Shown: positions 1 to 7,888, numbered from the stretch's first letter. The stretch: DNA of 49,136 nt from Desulfocucumis palustris (GCF_002933875.1 NZ_BFAV01000126.1:1-49136), one strand, 5' to 3'. Program-made: numbers and translations. Notes: generated by a model from the sequence alone, not told the origin.

Positions 1-96
1 GCCACGCCTTGCATCTGGAGCTTTTTGAACGGCCTCGGGCGGTAGTTTATCAACACGGTTATTGCTTTTTCAATGTGTTTTTCAACACTCTCCTAG
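1..96 (-). repeat. Partial copy (R1) of a dispersed gene-3'-end repeat
   Basis: These 96 bases match 4480-4575 with about 6 differences and the reverse complement of 49041-49136 with 2 differences. Read in the direction of the adjacent toxin gene, the element begins CTAGGAGAGTGTTG and is cut by the window edge about half way along the full element seen at 4394-4575. Its leading TAG is in frame with, and two codons after the first base of, the toxin stop codon (the codons read TAG-CAC-TAG). It is not a coding sequence. Confidence 0.9.
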
Positions 97-98
97 TG

Positions 99-554
99 CT
101 AGATTTGGTCTACAAATTCATCTAATAAAATAATTTCAATGTCTTCGATCTTTTTTAACCTGAAATCATTGGTGATAAATACTTCTGCTCTTTCCACGAT
201 GGCTGTAGCCAAAAAAATGGCGTCAGGCGTTTTAAGTCCATGCTTAGCTCTGATTTTAGCGGCTTTTAGAGAAATACTATAGCTAATGTTTTTCAGCTGC
301 AGATTGGGGAAGGTACTCAAAAAAGCCAAATACATGTTGGCAAGTGTCTTATTCCGGTCTCTCAGGGGTTTTGTTAGCAGTTCCGTAACAACCAGCATTG
401 ATGTAAGGGCGGAAAGGCGTCCTAACTCAATCTGTTGGAATAGTTCTCTTGCTGCCACGAGATATCGTGGATGTTTTTCCATCAGGTATATGAAGGAATT
501 TGTATCAATGGCTATATTTTTATATTTCTTTACTCGTTCAATCAGTCGTCCCAC
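99..554 (-). CDS. PIN-domain ribonuclease toxin (VapC-like)
   Basis: This is a predicted metal-dependent PIN nuclease of a type II toxin-antitoxin pair. It opens with the strand motif IAIDTN and has the four acidic residues of the PIN active site: D17 (IDTN), E58 (VVTELL), D111 (TPDAIFLATA) and D130 (ITNDFRLK), counted from the start used here. PIN toxins usually cleave tRNA or other RNA; the target here is unknown. The GTG at 554 is preferred because a GAGAGGGA ribosome-binding site precedes it; the frame stays open to another GTG at 602, but that adds residues lacking PIN character. The start overlaps the end of the antitoxin gene by 13 bases, as is usual for translationally coupled pairs. 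Length (151 aa) is typical. The stop lies 3 bases from repeat R1. Confidence 0.85.
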   Translation of the reverse strand: MGRLIERVKKYKNIAIDTNSFIYLMEKHPRYLVAARELFQQIELGRLSALTSMLVVTELLTKPLRDRNKTLANMYLAFLSTFPNLQLKNISYSISLKAAKIRAKHGLKTPDAIFLATAIVERAEVFITNDFRLKKIEDIEIILLDEFVDQI

Positions 555-817
555 TCGTCCCTCTCCCGCTTGAGATAGTCCACTCCGCCAGCATTTTTCC
601 ACATATCTTCTCCCAAGCCGGTCAGTGCGTCTGTGTACGACTCCGGTCTTTTAACAAGAAATAGTTCATTAGAATCATCATCGTATACCCAAAGTACCTC
701 ATTGCCAAGTTTCTCTTTGATGTAGTTCAGCATTTCATTAGGGACAAGGACTACGGAGTAACTGTCACCGGAACCCGCACCTGTGATATTCTTACCCTTG
801 ACTTTCGGAACCTTCAT
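542..817 (-). CDS. AbrB/MazE-type antitoxin of the PIN toxin
   Basis: A 91-residue protein with an N-terminal swapped-hairpin (SpoVT/AbrB-like) pattern, roughly residues 12-50: GDSYSVVLVPNEML followed by LGNEVLWVYDDDSNELFLVK. The acidic, Trp-rich C-terminus (LKRERDEWDD) would be the toxin-binding tail. Such proteins bind their own promoter and neutralise the toxin. The ATG has a GGGAGG site 8 bases upstream. Its stop overlaps the toxin start. Family membership is inferred from pattern and partner, not from a search. Confidence 0.75.
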   Translation of the reverse strand: MKVPKVKGKNITGAGSGDSYSVVLVPNEMLNYIKEKLGNEVLWVYDDDSNELFLVKRPESYTDALTGLGEDMWKNAGGVDYLKRERDEWDD

Positions 818-847
818 GAAAACAACCTCCCAACAATTCCCATAACT

Positions 848-864
848 TGATTAAAATTATATCA
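848..864 (-). promoter_or_regulatory. Probable toxin-antitoxin promoter with operator-like palindrome
   Basis: On the minus strand an extended -10 (TGATATAAT, 864-856) lies about 40 bases ahead of the antitoxin start. The same bases form TGAT-N9-ATCA, a short palindrome that could be the AbrB-type operator. No good -35 is visible, which fits an extended -10 promoter. Confidence 0.4.
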
Positions 865-1059
865 TAGTGGAAATCCAGAAAGAATAATGAGGTTGGATAA
901 CACGGAGGAGCAGGAAAATTGATAGCGGTTCCCACTTAATTAACTATATGTTGGAATACCGGTTATTGCTGGCTTCCGTGGTTCCTTCCCGAGCCGTCAA
1001 AATCCCGCTGGAGGAAGCTAAATGTTTTGTGAATAGCAGATCTAATCAGACGCCGGGCG

Positions 1060-1671
1060 CTATATATCGATGGTTGTTCCCTGCCATTCGCTGAAACTGC
1101 TCTTTTCATAATAATCGGCGGCTATGGCGCCTATTTTTTTGCAGATGTAATAATTGACCGCCGAGGAAATAACAGTTCCCAGCACAGGTATGATTTTCAG
1201 CAGGGAACGCTGACTTACCCTGATGCCCAGGGACAGCAGCAGTTCCTGGAGCAATTTGAGAACGGCCTGCCTGCCCATCCGGGCTGCCGCCGCCCTGGCC
1301 AGTCCCTTCCCGGCCAGATCGGAACTCACCGCTGAGACAAATACCCACAGGGCCTCCCGGGAAGCCGCCGGGATATTCAGGTCCCGGCCGTATATGGCGG
1401 ACATCTCCAGTATCATTTCGGACATAAAATAACTGAGGGCGGTTATATCCAGGGCTGTTCCCCCTAATACCGCCACCACCGTTCCCAGCCCCGGAAAGGC
1501 TCCGGGCAGGGCTGTCACCGCCCCGCTGGCCGCACACCAGCGGGATTTGTTTTTTATTACCATTTCGCAAAGCTGGCGGTTGTTTAATTCCTGGTTTTTT
1601 TTCTTTATTTTTAGAACGCGTTTTCTCACATCATTTTTGTTTACATAATCAAAAGGGTTGATGTAAAACAA
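1060..1671 (-). CDS. EcsC family protein
   Basis: A 203-residue protein resembling the EcsC family: a Gly/Pro/Ala-rich hydrophobic stretch (ALPGAFPGLGTVVAVLGGTA, about residues 54-73), then a helical section with AAIYGRDL-like EcsC spacing (SAIYGRDLNIP), and a second Gly-containing hydrophobic stretch (IPVLGTVISSAVNYYICKK, about 160-178). The biochemical role of EcsC proteins is poorly known. It stands alone, convergent with nothing and not in an obvious operon. About 240 bases separate it from the antitoxin gene and hold nothing I recognise. Confidence 0.6.
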   Translation of the reverse strand: MFYINPFDYVNKNDVRKRVLKIKKKNQELNNRQLCEMVIKNKSRWCAASGAVTALPGAFPGLGTVVAVLGGTALDITALSYFMSEMILEMSAIYGRDLNIPAASREALWVFVSAVSSDLAGKGLARAAAARMGRQAVLKLLQELLLSLGIRVSQRSLLKIIPVLGTVISSAVNYYICKKIGAIAADYYEKSSFSEWQGTTIDI

Positions 1672-1938
1672 AGAATTTTCTCCTAACGGTATTATTTTTA
1701 TTTAACGGGCATTTCCAGCAGCCAACTGCGGTTTGCCAAAACCCTGTTCCAGCAAAAAAACAGCTTATTACAGCTATATTATCAGAAACGGGTTCCACTG
1801 AAAACCGTACACAATACATGGCAATATCTGTCTTCCTCCGGGGAAATTGGGAATAAAAAAAAACCACCCGTAAAAAATAGGTAGGAACAGACGGCATCCC
1901 TTTTTTATAAAATATAAAGGATATGATAATGATAAGAA

Positions 1939-3408
1939 GTGATTAAAACCTTGGGTATACTGCGTAAAAAGCCTGTGGAAGCGGTATTGGACCCTGAAAA
2001 GGAAAACAAGAGCGGACTTGTGCCCACCCTGGGGGTTCTGGATTTAACCGCCCTGGGTGTCGGTGCTGTGATCGGCACCGGCATTTTTGTGCTTACCGGC
2101 GTGGCCGCGGCCAATTACGCCGGCCCGGGAGTAATATTTTCCTTCATACTCTCAGGTATCACAGCCGGCCTGGCGGCACTGGTCTATGCGGAACTGGCGG
2201 CGGCCATCCCGTCCGCCGGCAGCGCTTACACCTTTGCATACGTTTCCCTGGGGGAAATTGTTGCCTGGCTGGTGGGCTGGAATCTTATCCTGGAGTACAT
2301 GGTGGCTGCCGGGGCCGTTTCCATTGGCTGGAGTTCCTATTTGGGAGATTTGCTGAAATCACTGGGGATAACCCTGCCCGCCGCCTATACCTCTTCTCCC
2401 CTTGACGGCGGCATTATGAATGTTCCGGCCGCACTGATAGTTTTACTGATTACCGCATTAATTGTAACCGGCACCCAGCATAGCGCCACTGCCAACAAAA
2501 TTATTGTGGCGGGCAAACTAGCGGCCATCGGTTTGTTTATTGCCCTGGGCGCAAGGCATATTGATCCCGCCAACTGGCAGCCGGTATTGCCTTATGGTAT
2601 GGCAGGGGTAATCCATGGCGCCGCCATTGTATTTTTCGCCTATATTGGCTTTGACGCCGTGGCCACAGCCGCCGAGGAGGTTAAAAATCCACAAAGAGAC
2701 TTGCCCCGGGGGATTATCTGGACCCTGGCTGTTTCTACGATTCTTTACGTGGTTGTGGCAGCGATATTAACGGGAATGGTTAAATATACCGAATTGAATA
2801 CGGCTTCCCCTGTGGCCACGGCACTGCTCAGGGCAGGCATCCCCTGGGCCTCGGCAGTGGTCTCCGTGGGTGCTTTAACCGGGCTGACCAGCGTGCTGCT
2901 GGTGTCCATGTACGGCCAGAGCAGGATATTTTTTGCCATGGCCAGGGACGATTTGCTTCCTCCCATTTTTGACTGGCTGCATCCGCGCCTGAGAACGCCA
3001 GTATGGGACAGCGTCATAATCGGTGCCATTGTTGCATTAATCGGAGCCTTTCTGCCCATCGGCCTGGTGGCGGAAATGGCCAATATCGGCACATTGAGCG
3101 CATTCATCGTGGTTTCCCTGGGCGCCATGATCCTGCGCCGCACCAATCCCGGATTGCAGCGGCCCTTCCGTCTGCCCCTGATGCCGCTAATCCCAGTGCT
3201 GACAATAGTATTAACCGCATACCTGGCCCTGAACCTGCCCCCGTTAACCTGGGTCCGGTTTGTGGTTTGGATTGCCATAGGCCTGATTGTATACCTGACT
3301 TACGGATACCGCAACAGTAGAACGGGGAATCCTTCAGGTATGGGGTACCGGGGCGGTCACATTCCCGTACAGGCCCGAAAGTTGTACCGCAGCCCAAGGG
3401 GTAAATGA
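1939..3408 (+). CDS. APC-superfamily amino acid permease
   Basis: A 489-residue polytopic membrane protein with about 12 hydrophobic segments. The N-terminal substrate-binding signature VGAVIGTGIFVLTG (about residues 41-54) and the later FFAYIGFDAVATAAEE segment are hallmarks of the APC cationic/general amino acid transporters (YfnA/CAT type). It imports amino acids by proton symport or exchange; the substrate cannot be told from sequence. The C-terminal tail is charged and Gly/Arg-rich. The GTG at 1939 lacks a strong ribosome-binding site; an 8-codon frame starting at ATG 1923 behind AAAGGA overlaps it and could couple translation. A 48-residue membrane protein follows at once. Confidence 0.9.
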   Translation: MIKTLGILRKKPVEAVLDPEKENKSGLVPTLGVLDLTALGVGAVIGTGIFVLTGVAAANYAGPGVIFSFILSGITAGLAALVYAELAAAIPSAGSAYTFAYVSLGEIVAWLVGWNLILEYMVAAGAVSIGWSSYLGDLLKSLGITLPAAYTSSPLDGGIMNVPAALIVLLITALIVTGTQHSATANKIIVAGKLAAIGLFIALGARHIDPANWQPVLPYGMAGVIHGAAIVFFAYIGFDAVATAAEEVKNPQRDLPRGIIWTLAVSTILYVVVAAILTGMVKYTELNTASPVATALLRAGIPWASAVVSVGALTGLTSVLLVSMYGQSRIFFAMARDDLLPPIFDWLHPRLRTPVWDSVIIGAIVALIGAFLPIGLVAEMANIGTLSAFIVVSLGAMILRRTNPGLQRPFRLPLMPLIPVLTIVLTAYLALNLPPLTWVRFVVWIAIGLIVYLTYGYRNSRTGNPSGMGYRGGHIPVQARKLYRSPRGK

Positions 3409-3447
3409 TGAATCATTATTAAAGAACACGGTGGTGATAAATTAAAC

Positions 3448-3594
3448 ATGACAGGTAAAGGCGGCCTACCCCGGAAACGCACCGGCTCAACCTGGTGGGC
3501 CATTCCCGTTGGCCTGGGATTGGGGCTAACCTGGGTAACCCTGGGCGGAATGTCTGTGTTCAACAGCATCGCACCGGACAAAAAGGAACCTTAA
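3448..3594 (+). CDS. 48-residue single-span membrane protein downstream of permease
   Basis: The ATG at 3448 follows a GGTGGTGA ribosome-binding site, 39 bases after the permease stop. The peptide has a basic N-terminus (MTGKGGLPRKRTGSTWW), one hydrophobic span (AIPVGLGLGLTWVTLGGMSV) and a polar tail ending DKKEP, so it would sit in the membrane with the N-terminus inside. Short membrane subunits accompany several bacterial secondary transporters, so an accessory role for the permease is a reasonable inference. I do not recognise a named family. It ends 4 bases before the convergent ABC ATPase gene. Confidence 0.65.
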   Translation: MTGKGGLPRKRTGSTWWAIPVGLGLGLTWVTLGGMSVFNSIAPDKKEP

Positions 3595-3598
3595 TATA

Positions 3599-4348
3599 TT
3601 ATTCCAGCACCTCCATCAATCTTTTTTTAAGCTTTAAAAACTCCGGTTCCGTCATTGTCCCGGCGCTGCGCGGCCTGGAAAGCCCAACCTCCAGATGCAG
3701 CGCCACCCGGGCCGGCCGGGGGGTAAGCACATACACCCGGTCCGACAGGAACAGCGCCTCCTCGATATCGTGGGTGACCAGAAAAACCGTTTGTTTAAAC
3801 CTTTCCCAGACCTCCAGTATCCAGCGCTGCATCCTTTTCCTGGTAATGGCGTCCAGCGCCCCGAAGGGCTCGTCCAGCAGCCAGACCGGCCGCCGGGCCA
3901 GGGCCGTGCGCATCATTGCCGCGCGCTGACGCATGCCCCCGGATAGCTGGGCCGGGAAACTGTTTTCAAAGCCCTCCAGGCCAAATAGAGGCATCAGGCT
4001 ACGGGCTTCCCTTTTGGCCGCCTCCCTGTTTTCCCCGGCTACCTCCCGGGCCAGGACAACATTATCCAGCACCGAGCGCCAGGGAAACAAAAGATCCTTT
4101 TGGGGCATATAAGATACCACATCCCGGGGGCTGCCCCCTTCCCGCCCGTCTAAAAGCAGCGTTCCCCCATCGGGCTTCACCAAGCCGCAGATGATGTTAA
4201 ACAGCGTGCTTTTGCCGCAGCCGCTGGGCCCGATCAAACCGACAAACTCTCCTTCTCCCAGGGATGCCGAGATTCCGTCCAGCACGGGCAGCCTGTTTCC
4301 ATTCACTTCATAGTATTTAGTCAGGTTAACCAGCTCTAGTATAGCCAT
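3599..4348 (-). CDS. ABC transporter ATP-binding protein (thiamin precursor, ThiZ-like)
   Basis: A 249-residue ATPase of the nitrate/sulfonate/taurine/ThiZ subfamily. Walker A is GPSGCGKST, the Q-loop YMPQKDLLFPW, the signature LSGGMRQRAA, Walker B VWLLDEPFGALD and the switch His is in LVTHDIEEA. It powers import through the permease at 5545-6315. The frame is open to 4456, but those extra codons read through the repeat element; the ATG at 4348 has GGGAG 6 bases upstream and starts the family's usual MAILELVNLTKYY. The thiamin role comes from the operon, not from the ATPase itself. It is separated from its binding-protein gene by the repeat at 4394-4575. Confidence 0.88.
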   Translation of the reverse strand: MAILELVNLTKYYEVNGNRLPVLDGISASLGEGEFVGLIGPSGCGKSTLFNIICGLVKPDGGTLLLDGREGGSPRDVVSYMPQKDLLFPWRSVLDNVVLAREVAGENREAAKREARSLMPLFGLEGFENSFPAQLSGGMRQRAAMMRTALARRPVWLLDEPFGALDAITRKRMQRWILEVWERFKQTVFLVTHDIEEALFLSDRVYVLTPRPARVALHLEVGLSRPRSAGTMTEPEFLKLKKRLMEVLE

Positions 4349-4393
4349 GTTGCACTCCCATCGGGGGTTAAAAATATATAGGCGGAATTCCGG

Positions 4394-4575
4394 GAGGCCG
4401 TTGAAAAAGTCCCTCCGCCGCGTTGCGGCTGCGCCCTCAAGGCTGGAGCGTACCATAAGAGCGCTCCGCTTGAGACCTTGCCGCGCCTTGCACCTGGAGC
4501 CTTTTGAACGGCCTCGGGCGGTAGTTTATCAACATGTTTATTGTTTTTTCAATGTGTTTTTCAACACTCTCCTAG
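4394..4575 (-). repeat. Full copy (R2) of the gene-3'-end repeat, inside the thiamin operon
   Basis: A roughly 182-bp element between the ThiY-like and ThiZ-like genes. Its last 96 bases are the part shared with both window ends. The outer arms 4394-4416 and 4496-4515 are inverted (GAGGCCGTTGAAAAAG against CTTTTGAACGGCCTC), and inner arms 4436-4450 and 4462-4474 (CTCAAGGCTGGAGCG against CGCTCCGCTTGAG) extend the fold, so the transcript can form a long stem-loop. The TAG stop of the ThiY-like gene lies in its first bases. It has no open frame and so is a MITE/REP-like or structural element. Confidence 0.88.
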
Positions 4576-5558
4576 CGGGGCAGAAATTCGTTGGTAAAGG
4601 CTTTGTCCACCTCTATCATTTTCTGCAGCAATCCGCGCTCATTCATCCAGCGGGCGTAATTCTCCCAGACCTCTGTTTTCTGCTCTCCCCAGCGCGCGGC
4701 ATCGTCCCGGTAACGCGGGCTTAAATATTTCTGACTGGCCAGCACCAGCTTGCGGTCAAGCTCGGGGGCATGTTTCAGCAGTATCCCGGCGGCCTCGTCG
4801 GGGTTTTCCCCGGCAAACCGGTAGCCCCTGGCCGTGGCCCGCATGAACTTTTTAACCAGCTCCGGATTTTCCTGCACCAGTTTTTCCCCGGCAATAAGCA
4901 CCGGGGTATAATAATCCAGCGCGGGATCGAGCTTACGCAGTTCCAGATAGTTCAGCTCCATGCCCCTCTGTTCAGCCTCGATGCCGGTCCAGCCGTAATA
5001 AATCCAGGCAAAATCAACATCCCGCCCGATGGCGGTAAAGAAATCCGAGGTTCCGATGTTAAATATTTTTACCTTGGAAAAGTCCCCTCCGTCCTTTTCC
5101 ACCACTGCTTTAAGCACCGCCTCCTCGGTGGGGGAACCCCAGCCGCCATACCTTTTCCCCTCCATGTCCCCGGGCCTTTCAATGCCCGCCGACTTTTGGG
5201 AGGCGAAACCCGAGGTATTGTGCTGAATCACCGCCGCGATGGAAACCACCGGAACGTCGCTGGCCCTGGCCTGGGTCACGTCCTCCTGGTAGCTTACCCC
5301 AAACTGCGCCTTTCCGGTTGCCACCAGCTGGGTGGTGCCCCCCTCGGTGGGCTCCACTATTTTTACGTTCAATCCCTCTTCCCTGTACCAGCCTTTGTCC
5401 AGGGCGGCATAAAGGCCGGTATGGTTGGTGTTCGGCACCCAGTCCAGCATCACCGTCACATCCTGCGGCTGTTTGCTTTCGCCGCCCCCGGAACACCCCG
5501 CCGACATTATCAGGGCTGCAAGCATTACGGCTAAAAAAATTTTTTTAAACATTATCAT
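4572..5558 (-). CDS. Thiamin-precursor ABC transporter substrate-binding lipoprotein (ThiY/NMT1 type)
   Basis: A 328-residue periplasmic-type binding protein. The N-terminus is a lipoprotein signal ending in the lipobox MSAGC, followed by a Gly/Ser linker. The mature part begins VTVMLDWVPNTNHTGLYAA, a hallmark of the NMT1/THI5-like fold, and contains KRYGGWGSPTEE at the position of the pyrimidine-binding loop. It would capture a hydroxymethyl- or formylamino-pyrimidine, a thiamin breakdown product, and deliver it to the ThiX-like permease. The start overlaps the permease gene by 14 bases, with AAAGGA upstream; a second ATG two codons later is possible. The stop codon falls inside the repeat element. 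Exact substrate is inferred from family and riboswitch. Confidence 0.88.
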   Translation of the reverse strand: MIMFKKIFLAVMLAALIMSAGCSGGGESKQPQDVTVMLDWVPNTNHTGLYAALDKGWYREEGLNVKIVEPTEGGTTQLVATGKAQFGVSYQEDVTQARASDVPVVSIAAVIQHNTSGFASQKSAGIERPGDMEGKRYGGWGSPTEEAVLKAVVEKDGGDFSKVKIFNIGTSDFFTAIGRDVDFAWIYYGWTGIEAEQRGMELNYLELRKLDPALDYYTPVLIAGEKLVQENPELVKKFMRATARGYRFAGENPDEAAGILLKHAPELDRKLVLASQKYLSPRYRDDAARWGEQKTEVWENYARWMNERGLLQKMIEVDKAFTNEFLPR

Positions 5559-6315
5559 TATTCCTTTCTTTGTAATACCAGGGCATGGCCAGCCTGGCCA
5601 ATAAAGTTATAAGCAAAAAAAGCAGCAAACTGACCAGAGAAATTACGAAAATAGCCGCGAAAACCCGATCCAGCTGGTAGGAGTGGGAGGCCCTGGTCAT
5701 GTAAACCCCCAGCCCGCTGCTGGCCCCCAGCCATTCTCCTATTACGGCTCCCATTACGGCATAGGTCCCGGCTATTTTCAGGCCCGCAAAAAAAGACGGC
5801 AGGGCGGCGGGCAATCGAACCAGCCTGATTATCTGCCAGCGGCTGGAGCCCATCACCTTCAGCAAATTCACCATGGCCGGGTCGGCGCTTTCCATGCCCG
5901 CCACCGTGCTGACCGCCACCGGAAAGAAACAAACCAGTGCCACAACCACAATTTTAGGGAACAAACCCAGCCCGAACCAGATTAAAAACAGCGGGGCAAC
6001 GGATATGATGGGCACGGTTTGGGAAAGCACCAGTAACGGGTATAATCCCTGTTTGAACCAGGGGGACAGATCCATTACCGCAGCCAGGCACAGGGCCAGC
6101 AGCACCGCCGCCAGCAGGCCGGAAACCGCCGCCAGCAAGGTGCTCCCGGAATGTTTGGCCAAAAGGGGCAGCATTTCCCACAGGGTTGCCATTACCTTTA
6201 GCGGCGACGGAAGCAGCCAGGGCTGGATTCCTGAAAAGGTAACCGCCCCCTGCCAGACGGCTATGCCGGCCAGTATGAATAACACGGGGGCCGCCGCGTT
6301 TTTATTACGGGACAT
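5545..6315 (-). CDS. Thiamin-precursor ABC transporter permease (ThiX-like)
   Basis: A 256-residue membrane protein with about 6 hydrophobic segments and the BPD_transp_1 fold. The cytoplasmic EAA loop that docks on the ATPase reads MESADPAMVNLLKVMGSSRW (near residue 140). It is of the SsuC/TauC/ThiX type. It overlaps the upstream MTH1187-like gene by 11 bases and the downstream binding-protein gene by 14, so the operon is translationally coupled. Confidence 0.88.
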   Translation of the reverse strand: MSRNKNAAAPVLFILAGIAVWQGAVTFSGIQPWLLPSPLKVMATLWEMLPLLAKHSGSTLLAAVSGLLAAVLLALCLAAVMDLSPWFKQGLYPLLVLSQTVPIISVAPLFLIWFGLGLFPKIVVVALVCFFPVAVSTVAGMESADPAMVNLLKVMGSSRWQIIRLVRLPAALPSFFAGLKIAGTYAVMGAVIGEWLGASSGLGVYMTRASHSYQLDRVFAAIFVISLVSLLLFLLITLLARLAMPWYYKERNNDNV

Positions 6316-6601
6316 TCCTGTATTTACCCACCTTTTCCTCCATGGTCACACCCCCGGGGGCATAGTCAATTTTCACAATGGTCATGACCCGCTTTGCCCC
6401 GGCGTCTATGCAGGCCTGCTGGGCCTCTTTGACTATCTCCAGCAATTGATCCAGTTCACCCTCCATGGTTGTTTCCATGGGGCCGACTTCGTGCCTGACC
6501 CCTGAATTCCGCACCACTTCAATTGCCCGGTCCACGACGGCGTAAGTATCTCCGTCCGGCACCTGGGGCAGTACCTGAAAGCTGACGTTTATCACCGGCA
6601 A
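6305..6601 (-). CDS. Thiamin-binding protein of the MTH1187/YkoF type
   Basis: A 98-residue cytosolic protein matching the MTH1187 (former DUF77) family: VSFQVLPQV near the start, then HEVGPMETTMEGELDQLLE and the closing KIDYAPGGVTMEEKVGKY. Family members are small ferredoxin-like folds that bind thiamin or its pyrimidine. It overlaps the thiN gene by 10 bases and the permease gene by 11, which places it firmly in the riboswitch-controlled operon. Confidence 0.85.
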   Translation of the reverse strand: MPVINVSFQVLPQVPDGDTYAVVDRAIEVVRNSGVRHEVGPMETTMEGELDQLLEIVKEAQQACIDAGAKRVMTIVKIDYAPGGVTMEEKVGKYRNVP

Positions 6602-7254
6602 TTCATTTCACCCCTCTCGTTTATTTTTATCAGCAAAAGAAGTCCGGAAGTGATGGATATTTCCACCCTGTCCGCAGCTACCTCATTACTTATCCCGTAA
6701 GGGTTGCCTATGCTGAACACGGCGTCCCGGAGCGGCCACCGGGCGCCGGTAACGTTAACACCGGTCACCTCCGCCGTCAGCGGCAGCAGGGAAAAAGTCT
6801 CTCCGGGCAGGCCTTTCAATATTGCCGGCTCACCCGGCGTAACCAGGCTTATTTCGTTGAATTGATTGATTATTTTGGCCGGCACCCCTTTGTCTCCGGC
6901 CAATCGCAGCAGATGAACGTTAGCCAGTGAGTGGTCGAACCTGGTGCCCAGAGCGCCCAGTATTACCACCTCGTCCGGCTGGCCCGCCAGCGCCTCGGCC
7001 AGGGCCAGGGTGGTGTCCGTTTCGTCCTTTTCGGCGGGAAAGGTTTTAATCTCCGCGCCGCGACGGGAAAAATCCAGCAGGGTTTGGCTGTCCAGGGAGT
7101 CCATGTCGCCGATTATCAAATCCGGGAGCAATCCCAATTTGGCAGCGTAGTCCGCTCCCCGGTCCACGCAGATTACCCGGTCACCACGTCTGATGACACC
7201 CGCCAGCCAGTCCAGCCCACCGGCGGACCCGCCGCTCAGTATGACACAACGCAT
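6592..7254 (-). CDS. thiN: Thiamin pyrophosphokinase
   Basis: A 220-residue enzyme converting thiamin to thiamin pyrophosphate with ATP. Visible family motifs are CVDRGADYAAKLGLLPDLI, the metal-binding GDMDS, PAEKDETDTTLAL and GALGTRFDHSLANVHLL. The C-terminal half is the beta-rich thiamin-binding domain. It is the first gene after the TPP riboswitch and terminator, so the final product of the pathway controls its own expression. Length is normal. Confidence 0.93.
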   Translation of the reverse strand: MRCVILSGGSAGGLDWLAGVIRRGDRVICVDRGADYAAKLGLLPDLIIGDMDSLDSQTLLDFSRRGAEIKTFPAEKDETDTTLALAEALAGQPDEVVILGALGTRFDHSLANVHLLRLAGDKGVPAKIINQFNEISLVTPGEPAILKGLPGETFSLLPLTAEVTGVNVTGARWPLRDAVFSIGNPYGISNEVAADRVEISITSGLLLLIKINERGEMNCR

Positions 7255-7275
7255 ATGACTCCCTCAATTCGTACA

Positions 7276-7309
7276 AATTAAAAGGCACACCCCATAGGCG
7301 AGGTGTGCC
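7276..7309 (-). terminator. Riboswitch-controlled intrinsic terminator
   Basis: On the minus strand, arms GGCACACC (7309-7302) and GGTGTGCC (7291-7284) form a hairpin followed by TTTTAATTT. It lies between the TPP aptamer and thiN, as expected for attenuation: TPP binding favours the terminator. Confidence 0.85.
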
Positions 7310-7312
7310 GTA

Positions 7313-7407
7313 CAAGCATCAAACCTTTCCTACGCGGGCATTACCCCGATCAGGTTCACGGGTCAGGTGCTTGACAGCCCTTTCTCAGCCCATAACATGA
7401 GCTCCCC
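7313..7407 (-). promoter_or_regulatory. TPP riboswitch (THI element)
   Basis: The minus strand carries the conserved aptamer cores in order: GGGGAGCTC, GGGCTGAGAAAGG (pyrimidine-binding arm), then ACCCGTGAACCTGATC and GGGGTAATGCCCGCGTAGG (pyrophosphate-binding arm). It precedes the terminator and the thiN operon, so TPP should repress thiamin salvage. Confidence 0.96.
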
Positions 7408-7592
7408 ATAAGTATTTTAATTCATTAGCATGATTATTACACCAATTATTTTTACTTTTTCCCAAAAAAGTTGCTCAAAGCAGTAAAAAGCCGGCCGCAG
7501 GCAAATTTATAGCTTGATAAACCTTTGATTTTGTGGTAGAGTATATTTTGCCGTTGAGGATCAATAGGGCCAATATAAAAATTTTATATTGC

Positions 7593-7668
7593 GGGGGTGT
7601 AGCTCAGCTGGGAGAGCGTCTGGTTCGCATTCAGAAGGCCGTGGGTTCGAGTCCCATCATCTCCACCA
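7593..7668 (+). tRNA. tRNA-Ala (anticodon CGC)
   Basis: The 76 bases fold into a standard cloverleaf: acceptor GGGGGTG/CATCTCC, D-arm GCTC...GAGC, anticodon stem TCTGG/TCAGA with loop TTCGCAT, T-arm GTGGG/CCCAT, and an encoded CCA. The G3-U70 wobble pair confirms alanine identity. It marks the left edge of the AT-rich accessory region. Confidence 0.96.
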
Positions 7669-7671
7669 CTA

Positions 7672-7707
7672 CCAGAGCAGTCGAATTTGACTGCTCTGGT
7701 TCTTTCT
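7672..7707 (+). terminator. Terminator of the tRNA-Ala gene
   Basis: A perfect 11-bp stem, CCAGAGCAGTC (7672-7682) with GACTGCTCTGG (7689-7699), loop GAATTT, followed by TTCTTTCT. Confidence 0.9.
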
Positions 7708-7742
7708 ATGCCTTGTGATACTGCTGTTTTTTTTCAGTGCGC

Positions 7743-7762
7743 AAATGCTATAAGAACACTCG
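7743..7762 (+). repeat. Left copy of 20-bp direct repeat flanking the cassette
   Basis: AAATGCTATAAGAACACTCG here and AAATGCTATAAGAGTACTCG at 11808-11827 differ at 2 of 20 positions. The two copies bracket the four-gene accessory cassette. They could be attachment-site or target-duplication remnants. The left copy lies 75 bases after the tRNA. Confidence 0.55.
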
Positions 7763-7888
7763 TGTTCAAGATGCAAACGACTTATTCTTCAAGTCAAAAG
7801 GATTACAATAAGTATCTCAATTAGCCATGAGATAAACCATTTGATATATCTGGTTTTGGAAGCACGAACTACAATCTGATGTAAATGT

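Noticed and set aside
1923..1946. Eight-codon upstream frame overlapping the permease start
   Set aside because: Could couple translation but is too short and unsupported to call a leader peptide.
4349..4456. N-terminal extension of the ABC ATPase frame
   Set aside because: These codons run through the repeat element and lack family similarity; the ATG at 4348 has a good ribosome-binding site.
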